From: Thalassotalea piscium | GTDB lineage: Bacteria > Pseudomonadota > Gammaproteobacteria > Enterobacterales > Alteromonadaceae | Direction of reading: 5' to 3' | DNA: 64,000 bases | NCBI RefSeq assembly: GCF_030295935.1 | Contig: NZ_AP027362.1 | Coordinates: 1 to 64,000 of the forward strand | In this document: positions 56,646 through 64,000 of the stretch, in pieces | How positions within the stretch are numbered: position 1 is the first letter of the stretch | How the letters are laid out: each line of letters opens with the position of its first letter | Made by a program: the position numbers and the translations under genes | Notes under the pieces: model-generated | Told to the model about the DNA's origin: nothing | Seen by the model: only the letters and a program-made list of their open reading frames with translations | Databases searched by the model: none

Positions 56646-57122
56646 GGATTATTTTATGCTTCTAGGTGGCTATTATACCAATCTCACTAACTATGTGATC
56701 ATTTCTACTGGCTAAAACAGTCAACTTCTGCGTTATTTATTTTATAATTATCGCTACAAGGATGTAGCTTATGTGGGCAATGCGGGAGCATAATTGCCCT
56801 GAACAACTAGTTATACCAATCTCACTAATTATATGATCATTTCTACTGGTTAAAACAATCAACTACTGCGTTATTTATTTTATAATTAGAACAACTAGTT
56901 ATGAAAATAAATGCCTTGTATTTGACTGTTTTCACTGCGTATAAAATAGATCACATATTTAATGAAACTGGTATTATTAAAATAAATGCCTTGTATTTGA
57001 CTGTTTTCACTGCGTATAAAATAGATCACTTACTTAATGAAACAGGTATTACTTGTGTGATTTCTTTACTATATAAGGTTAACTACTTTTGTTCAATTTC
57101 GCTATGCTAGGCGAGACTATTT
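56646..57122. repeat. Block of paired direct and inverted intergenic repeats
   Basis: Two direct copies of a 78-bp unit A (56673-56750 and 56811-56888) open with ttataccaatctcact. They are followed by two direct copies of a 73-bp unit B (56904-56976 and 56979-57051), repeating every 75 bp. B resembles the reverse complement of A, so the block is an inverted arrangement. A 14-bp sequence gaacaactagttat also repeats at 56801 and 56889. An apparent 69-codon frame here simply translates the two B units (INALYLTVFTAYKIDH twice) and is not a gene. Confidence 0.8.
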
Positions 57123-57354
57123 AACCTGAGTTCGGGATAATGGATGTGCATAAAAACACTTAACATAATAGTTTACAGTGCTTTAGGTGACTTTTTATAA
57201 GTACTAGGTGCATTGTAACTCAACCAATGTTAAAAGTTTTGTGTGAATCAAGGCTGATTTATGTACCTAATAGCTGGCTATAAGTAGCAAATTATACGCA
57301 GATACACGCGAAAATCTTAGCTTTGGTGTACTTAGCTTATCCCGAACTCAGGTT
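57123..57354. mobile_element. MITE-like element at the 3' end of the GGDEF-EAL gene
   Basis: The 232-bp element has perfect 18-bp terminal inverted repeats, aacctgagttcgggataa and its complement. It is flanked by direct ATTT repeats (57119-57122 and 57355-57358), a 4-bp target duplication. There is no transposase frame inside, so it is non-autonomous. Its right end forms the last codons and the stop of the neighbouring GGDEF-EAL gene. A shorter relative lies at 48858. Confidence 0.85.
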
Positions 57355-59112
57355 ATTTAATAAAGCAATAATCTCTTCTTCACAAATGGGTTTGGCAAAC
57401 AAGAAACCTTGCCCTAAATTACAATTGTTTAATCGTAAAAACTGCTCCTGACTTTGTGTTTCAATGCCCTCGGCAATAGAGTTTAGCCCTAAAGCATCTG
57501 ACAGCGATAATACAGCTTTGATAATTGCTTGTGTTTGGGGCTGCTCACTTAAATTTAAGATAAAAGAGCGATCAATTTTTAATGAATCAATCGGTAATTT
57601 TGATAATCGCTCTAATGAAGACTGACCGGTACCAAAGTCATCAATTGATATTTTTACCCCCAACGCTTTAAGGTGAGTGAGTTGATCAATCACAATATCG
57701 TAATCCATCATCACTACATTTTCTGTTACTTCTATTTCTAAAAACTGTGGAGAAATTTGATAAAGTGATAAGACCGCTTTAACATCTTGAAAAATGTTAG
57801 ATTGTGAAAAGTGATGACCTGAAATATTGATAGCAATAGGGACACATACTTTTTTCTCAACTTGTAATTTATTGATCAAAGCGGCACATTTTTTTAATAC
57901 GTAACGACCAATGTTAACAATAAGCCCTGCATTTTCGGCGATCTTAATAAACTCATCTGGTGATACAACCCCAAGTTCATGATGATGCCACCTCAGTAAC
58001 GCTTCTATACCAACAATATCATAATTGGCCAAATTATACTTAGGTTGAAAATAGACTTTTAATTCTTCTGTTTCAATAGCTTGTTTTAAACAATGCTCTA
58101 TTTTTAGTTGCCTTTGCATGCAATGTAAAAAATCTGCAGTATAAAACTGAACGCGTTTTTCGCCTGTTTTTATTGCGTGTAATGCCATGTCGGCTTGGTT
58201 AATTAACACTTCTGGGTCACTACTATTATCAGGAGCAATTGAGACACCAATGTTAATCCCTAAAAATAGCTCATGGCTTTGTACTGAGAAAGGGTCGATA
58301 AATGCTGCTAGTATATCGTCGAGCAAAGAGCTGAGAGCCTTAAGGTCATCGAAAGGGTAGATCATGATAAATTCATCACCACCTAGTCGACCTAAAAATA
58401 TGTTGCTAATAACTGATTGTAGGCGTTTAACACCTGCTAACATTAAATGATCACCAGTTAAATGGTCATAAACATCATTTATCTTTTTAAATCCGTCTAG
58501 ATCAATAAATACGACCGCACACTTTTTGTTACTAACGCTTAAATGAGCAACTTCGTCACGTAATTTTTGTATTATATTTAATCTATTAGGTAAGCTTGTT
58601 AGATGATCACACATTGCCAATTTTTGCATTTTACTTTGGCTGGCGATGTTGGTAGATAGATCTTCTATGGTATGAACAATGTAGCCGAGGCTATCTTCTG
58701 TTGATGCTAATCTTATCGAAGTTTGCGCGACAGGGATTATTTGCTCATGTTTATTCTGATACCATAATTCAGTTTTACTTTTGTTGGCACTTTGTATTTG
58801 TGTCCAAGTGCTTTTAAAAAATTGTTTGTTATGCAGAGAACAATAAAGCTTTTGTATACTTTCGCCTTTAAGTTCTTCAAGAGGGTATTGAGATAAGCTA
58901 ATTGCTTTTTGGCTTGCTTCTACAATGAATCCATCAATATCGGTTAATATTACGATTTTATCGAGAGAATTAATTAGTGTAGCAAAAGTAGTATTGGGCT
59001 GACTTTTACTTTCTAGCGTATTAATTTTTTCAGACTGCCCATCCTTAGTTAGCCCTATTATGTCTTGAATAGCCATGATCCATGACTGTTCGAGATTAAT
59101 CGAAGAACTCAC
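57337..59112 (-). CDS. PAS-GGDEF-EAL cyclic-di-GMP signalling protein
   Basis: The 591-residue cytosolic protein has a PAS sensor domain (about 50-165), a GGDEF domain with LTSLPNR and the intact RLGGDEF signature near residue 245, and an EAL domain with intact EALLRW, EVTENVVM, IDDFGTGQSSL and EGIET motifs. It should be able to break down cyclic-di-GMP, and possibly to make it. There are no membrane helices. Its last residues (NLSSG) and stop codon come from the terminal repeat of an inserted MITE-like element, so its natural C-terminus was altered. Confidence 0.93.
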   Translation of the reverse strand: MSSSINLEQSWIMAIQDIIGLTKDGQSEKINTLESKSQPNTTFATLINSLDKIVILTDIDGFIVEASQKAISLSQYPLEELKGESIQKLYCSLHNKQFFKSTWTQIQSANKSKTELWYQNKHEQIIPVAQTSIRLASTEDSLGYIVHTIEDLSTNIASQSKMQKLAMCDHLTSLPNRLNIIQKLRDEVAHLSVSNKKCAVVFIDLDGFKKINDVYDHLTGDHLMLAGVKRLQSVISNIFLGRLGGDEFIMIYPFDDLKALSSLLDDILAAFIDPFSVQSHELFLGINIGVSIAPDNSSDPEVLINQADMALHAIKTGEKRVQFYTADFLHCMQRQLKIEHCLKQAIETEELKVYFQPKYNLANYDIVGIEALLRWHHHELGVVSPDEFIKIAENAGLIVNIGRYVLKKCAALINKLQVEKKVCVPIAINISGHHFSQSNIFQDVKAVLSLYQISPQFLEIEVTENVVMMDYDIVIDQLTHLKALGVKISIDDFGTGQSSLERLSKLPIDSLKIDRSFILNLSEQPQTQAIIKAVLSLSDALGLNSIAEGIETQSQEQFLRLNNCNLGQGFLFAKPICEEEIIALLNNLSSG

Positions 59113-59424
59113 AACTACAACCTAACAACAATTATGAGGTCATTTAACCCCAGAAAAATAGAATACAGAGTGTAAACCTTAATGACTTTAAATCAATTGT
59201 TTTATTATAAAGTGTGATAAAAGTACATTTGTAGAATTAATTATATAAAAATTATGAAGATAATTTATTTTAAATAAACTGTTCACGCTAATAAAGCCGC
59301 TTTGTAATTATAGGTTTACACTTTTACTCAGTTATTGACTATTTAACAGGAAATTTGAAAAATAACTTGGTCAATTGAGAATATATGCGACAATTTAACC
59401 AGTAATCACTACTTATGGTTTATT
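59113..59424. promoter_or_regulatory. Intergenic region between GGDEF-EAL and RRM genes
   Basis: This 312-bp AT-rich divergent region holds the promoters of both genes. The side facing the RRM gene gives room for a long untranslated leader, common for small cold-inducible RNA-binding genes. I see no hairpin, repeat or additional gene that I can support. Confidence 0.4.
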
Positions 59425-59661
59425 ATGAAACTTTTAGTTCGTAACCTTTCACGCTCAACAACTGAACAAGAAATTCGTATTTTATTTACAGCCCACGGTA
59501 CTGTTAATGAATGCACATTGGTATTAGATCAAGTAACGGGTAAATCTAAAGGTTTTGCTTTTGTTGAAATGCCAAATGAAAAAGAAGCTAAAAAAGCACT
59601 TGCGGCGCTGCATGAAACAAGGGTAGCAAGTAATCGTATAAGAGTTAAACTAGCGCAGTAA
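59425..59661 (+). CDS. Small RRM-type RNA-binding protein
   Basis: This is a 78-residue single RNA-recognition-motif protein. RNP2 (LLVRNLS) is at the N-terminus and RNP1 (KSKGFAFVEM) near residue 43, with the aromatic residues expected for RNA stacking. Stand-alone RRM proteins of this size occur in marine gammaproteobacteria and cyanobacteria and are often linked to cold response, though nothing here shows that directly. It is monocistronic and followed by the thiC riboswitch region. Confidence 0.92.
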   Translation: MKLLVRNLSRSTTEQEIRILFTAHGTVNECTLVLDQVTGKSKGFAFVEMPNEKEAKKALAALHETRVASNRIRVKLAQ

Positions 59662-59757
59662 ATTCGACTGCTTAAGCGATAGTGTTATAGCTCGTCACCT
59701 AATTCTTATAGAATTCTCCTTGCCTATGTTATTGGTTCTATATTAACATCACAGCTT

Positions 59758-59840
59758 CTTGTCGGAGTGCCATTTGGCTGAGATCGCGTAAGCGGGATCC
59801 GTAGAACCTGATTCAGACTAATATCTGCGAAGGAAACAAG
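59758..59840 (+). ncRNA. TPP riboswitch (THI element)
   Basis: This thiamine pyrophosphate aptamer lies upstream of thiC. The conserved ctgaga (59778-59783) and the acctgattcagactaatatc-tgcgaagga core are present, and P1 can form from cttgt (59758-59762) and acaag (59836-59840). The 5' strand cggagtg (59763-59769) is complementary to cactccg (59867-59873) downstream, suggesting an alternative fold as the expression platform. It should repress the thi operon when TPP is abundant. Confidence 0.93.
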
Positions 59841-59850
59841 GTAAAATTAA

Positions 59851-61863
<2,013 letters not shown>

Positions 61864-61872
61864 GGGATATTT

Positions 61873-63039
61873 ATGTCTAATATTGCAATTGTTGGTGCTG
61901 GCTTAATGGGGCGATTACTCGCGCTATTATTGTCGAAACAAGATGAAGGTATCATTGAACAGATTAGTTTATTTGAAAAAAACAGCTTGTTATCGGCAAA
62001 TTCGACAGGGTTAATAGCAGCTGGCATGGTTGCACCTACCGCAGAATCTATTACAGCGAGTGAGCATATAATGCTAATGGGGCAACGTTCATTAAAGCTG
62101 TGGCCTGAATTACTTACTTGCTTAGCAATTGATAATGCTTGGTGGCAGTTAGGAAGTATTGCTGTCGCACATCCAAAAGATCATTCAAGTTTAGTTCATT
62201 TTAAACAACGACTTAAACTGCAGAAGTATGCGCTGAATGAGCATGCAGCAAGTGTAGAAGTTAATCATGCGCGCTTAACTGACCTTGAACCAGAATTGGC
62301 TAGCCGATTTCAGTATGGATTACTCCTACCAGATGAAGGTCATGTGGATAATTGCGCCCTTTATCAACAAAGTGCACAGTTGATAAAAGACAGTGATATT
62401 AATTTATATGAGCATTTAAATGTTGAATTAAAAGACAATAGTGTTGCACTACCCAATGGAGATCTGATCACTTTTGATTGGGTTATTGACTGTCGAGGAC
62501 TGGGGGCTAGTCGTCAATTATTACAGCCACAAGCATTACTACGTGGTGTGCGAGGAGAAGTAGTGCGGGTGCGCGCACCACAGGTAAAGCTGTTGCGGCC
62601 AATTAGAGTGATGCACCCGCGTTATCCTATCTATATTGTGCCTAAAGGTAATGATGAATACGTTATTGGAGCGACTGAGATAGAGTCTGACAGTGAACAA
62701 GCAATAAGTGTACGCTCTGCATTGGAGTTATTGTCAGCCGCCTATAGTATACATTCTGGCTTTGCTGAGGCAGAAATAATGGCGATCCAAACTGGCCTTC
62801 GACCTACATTTTCTGACAATGAACCCGTCATATCAGTTAATAATCAAGTGATACAAGTTAATGGCTTGTATCGCCATGGCTATTTACTTACACCTTACCT
62901 ACTTGAGCAAATGTTATTGTTATTACGATCATTTAATCTGGTTAAACAAGTACCGTGGTCAGTTGTTACTAACAGTAATAATTGCCTAGATGAACGATTA
63001 ATTAACTTTTATAACCAAGGTAAAACAGTATGCGAATAA
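61873..63039 (+). CDS. thiO: Glycine oxidase ThiO
   Basis: ThiO is an FAD enzyme that oxidises glycine with O2 to dehydroglycine, the two-carbon unit for the thiazole ring; it replaces the oxygen-independent ThiH. The 388-residue protein opens with the dinucleotide-binding IAIVGAGLMGRLLALLL and has the DAO-type segments TGLIAAGMVAP, VIDCRGLGA, EYVIGATEIES and NGLYRHGYLL. It follows thiC by nine bases, and its 3' end overlaps thiS by ten bases. Confidence 0.94.
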   Translation: MSNIAIVGAGLMGRLLALLLSKQDEGIIEQISLFEKNSLLSANSTGLIAAGMVAPTAESITASEHIMLMGQRSLKLWPELLTCLAIDNAWWQLGSIAVAHPKDHSSLVHFKQRLKLQKYALNEHAASVEVNHARLTDLEPELASRFQYGLLLPDEGHVDNCALYQQSAQLIKDSDINLYEHLNVELKDNSVALPNGDLITFDWVIDCRGLGASRQLLQPQALLRGVRGEVVRVRAPQVKLLRPIRVMHPRYPIYIVPKGNDEYVIGATEIESDSEQAISVRSALELLSAAYSIHSGFAEAEIMAIQTGLRPTFSDNEPVISVNNQVIQVNGLYRHGYLLTPYLLEQMLLLLRSFNLVKQVPWSVVTNSNNCLDERLINFYNQGKTVCE

Positions 63040-63224
63040 CAGTTAATGATAAAGAGCTAGTTACCGACGCTGACAGTCTAGTGGATATTTTGCAACTTTA
63101 TGGTGCTAAACCACCATTTGCGGTTGCCATTAATGGTGAATTTGTCGCCAAATCTACTTACGGCACTACTCAAATAAAGCCGAATGATTTAATTGATATT
63201 GTATCTCCCATTTTTGGCGGCTAA
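63030..63224 (+). CDS. thiS: Sulfur carrier protein ThiS
   Basis: ThiS is the ubiquitin-like sulfur carrier that delivers thiocarboxylate sulfur to ThiG for thiazole formation. The 64-residue protein has the beta-grasp pattern ([20 protein letters not shown] ... [13 protein letters not shown]) and the essential C-terminal Gly-Gly (SPIFGG) that is adenylated and thiolated. It overlaps thiO and is followed 14 bp later by thiG. Confidence 0.96.
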   Translation: MRITVNDKELVTDADSLVDILQLYGAKPPFAVAINGEFVAKSTYGTTQIKPNDLIDIVSPIFGG

Positions 63225-63238
63225 TTAAAAGGTTAATG

Positions 63239-64000
63239 ATGAGTCAACATGATAATTTAATAATTTACGGGCAGTCGTTTACTAGCCGCATGTTAATTGG
63301 TAGTGCTCTTTACCCATCTATCGATGTGATGAAAGCCGCTATTGTTAATAGCGCGAGTGAAATAGTTACCGTTTCTCTGCGCAGACAAAGCCCAGAGCGC
63401 AATGGCGGGAATGTTTTTTGGCAAGAAATACAATCACTTGGTTTAACTTTGCTGCCCAATACTGCGGGTTGTCATAGTGTAAAAGAAGTGGTGAACTTGG
63501 CTAAAATGTCGCGCGAGTTATTTGAAACCAACTGGATCAAGCTTGAATTAATTGGTGATGAATATAATTTACAGCCCGATCCGATTAACTTAGTAAGCGC
63601 GGCTGAGACATTAATAAAAGAGGGTTTTAAGGTACTGCCTTATTGTACTGATGATTTAGTATTATGCCGGCGATTAGCAGACAGCGGTTGTGAAGTTATT
63701 ATGCCCTGGGGATCGCCAATTGGTACAGGCCAAGGCTTAGCCAATCCGCAGGCATTATCAGCTATACGTCATCGTTTGCCTGATACTACCTTAGTGATTG
63801 ATGCAGGCCTAGGTTTGCCGTCTCATGCAGTACAAGCTTTTGAGTTGGGTTATGATGCGATTTTACTAAACTCTGCTATTGCACAAGCGGTTGACCCTAT
63901 TGCTATGGCAAAAGCTTTTGCTCATGCTTGTCAGGCGGGTAGACAAGGCTATTTAGCTGGACGAATGCCTGAACGACAAGTCGCTCAGCCAAGTACCCCA
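63239..64000 (+). CDS. thiG: Thiazole synthase ThiG (3' end outside the window)
   Basis: ThiG condenses DXP, the ThiO product and ThiS-borne sulfur into the thiazole ring. The frame is open from ATG 63239 to the right edge (254 codons) with no stop. It translates as [20 protein letters not shown], followed by a TIM-barrel sequence including the Schiff-base Lys in [25 protein letters not shown] and [13 protein letters not shown]. Family length is about 255-270 residues, so only a few residues are missing. AAAAGG gives good spacing to 63239; an ATG three bases earlier is too close to it. Confidence 0.94.
   Translation, partial: MSQHDNLIIYGQSFTSRMLIGSALYPSIDVMKAAIVNSASEIVTVSLRRQSPERNGGNVFWQEIQSLGLTLLPNTAGCHSVKEVVNLAKMSRELFETNWIKLELIGDEYNLQPDPINLVSAAETLIKEGFKVLPYCTDDLVLCRRLADSGCEVIMPWGSPIGTGQGLANPQALSAIRHRLPDTTLVIDAGLGLPSHAVQAFELGYDAILLNSAIAQAVDPIAMAKAFAHACQAGRQGYLAGRMPERQVAQPSTP

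Noticed and set aside
56901-57110. A 69-codon frame with a twice-repeated INALYLTVFTAYKIDH peptide.
   Set aside because: It is the translation of two tandem 75-bp intergenic repeats; the periodicity is set by the DNA repeat and no ribosome site precedes it.

Overview
This window looks like the dnaA-proximal start of a chromosome from an AT-rich marine gammaproteobacterium. The best guess is order Alteromonadales, family Colwelliaceae (Colwellia or Thalassotalea type). That placement rests on the 16S rRNA character, the low-GC coding style, the gene order and the protein families, all judged by eye and without a database search. Almost every reading frame is intact, and nothing resembles a prophage, plasmid, CRISPR array or classical defence island.

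Layout. 1-6.4 kb is the replication cluster dnaA-dnaN-recF-gyrB, with a DnaA box upstream of dnaA and two parS-like palindromes inside recF. 6.5-9.5 kb holds glyQ-glyS. 9.5-17.4 kb holds tusA, a beta-barrel/SPOR protein, slt, the pepQ-yigZ-trkH cluster and a PEP-CTERM protein behind a candidate sigma-54 promoter. 17.4-21.6 kb is the leftward set def-fmt-rsmB-trkA. 21.7-35.8 kb is the E. coli-like dprA-smg-yrdD ... tsaC ... aroE-yrdB-yrdA region. It is interrupted by a small mobile element, purEK, an acyl-CoA ligase and an S9 peptidase, and it also carries hemF, dgkA and ompW. 35.8-42.7 kb is a complete rrn operon: tandem promoters, 16S, tRNA-Ile, tRNA-Ala, 23S, 5S, an array of broken 5S tails, a terminator and tRNA-Tyr. 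42.8-59.7 kb is accessory-leaning. It holds a receiver-TPR protein, two RhlE-type RNA helicases, dsbA, redox cytochromes, an M61 peptidase, pirin, a GGDEF-EAL protein and a small RRM protein, with several miniature repeats between them. 59.8-64 kb is a TPP-riboswitch-controlled thiamine operon, thiC-thiO-thiS-thiG; thiG runs off the right edge.

How the genes work together. The window is dominated by information processing: initiation, clamp, gyrase, tRNA charging and modification, N-formylation and deformylation, rRNA and RNA helicases. It also covers cell-envelope upkeep (Slt, LysM, SPOR, DsbA, OmpW, DgkA) and cofactor and nucleotide biosynthesis (thiamine, heme, purine, shikimate). HemF and ThiO are the oxygen-using forms of their steps. 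OmpW, by contrast, sits behind two FNR-like sites, so the organism probably meets variable oxygen.

Most notable signals. (1) Two parS-like sites are written into recF in the same frame. (2) 23S helix 45 carries a roughly 110-nt expansion shaped like an intervening sequence. (3) Three tandem degenerate copies of the 5S 3' half lie before the rrn terminator. (4) Small inverted-repeat elements have landed at the 3' ends of three genes and now supply their stop codons; two of these have clear 4-bp target duplications. (5) A sigma-54-like promoter precedes the PEP-CTERM gene. (6) One receiver domain has Gly where the phospho-acceptor Asp is expected. I see no complete undescribed multi-gene system; the novelty here is in small elements and RNA architecture.
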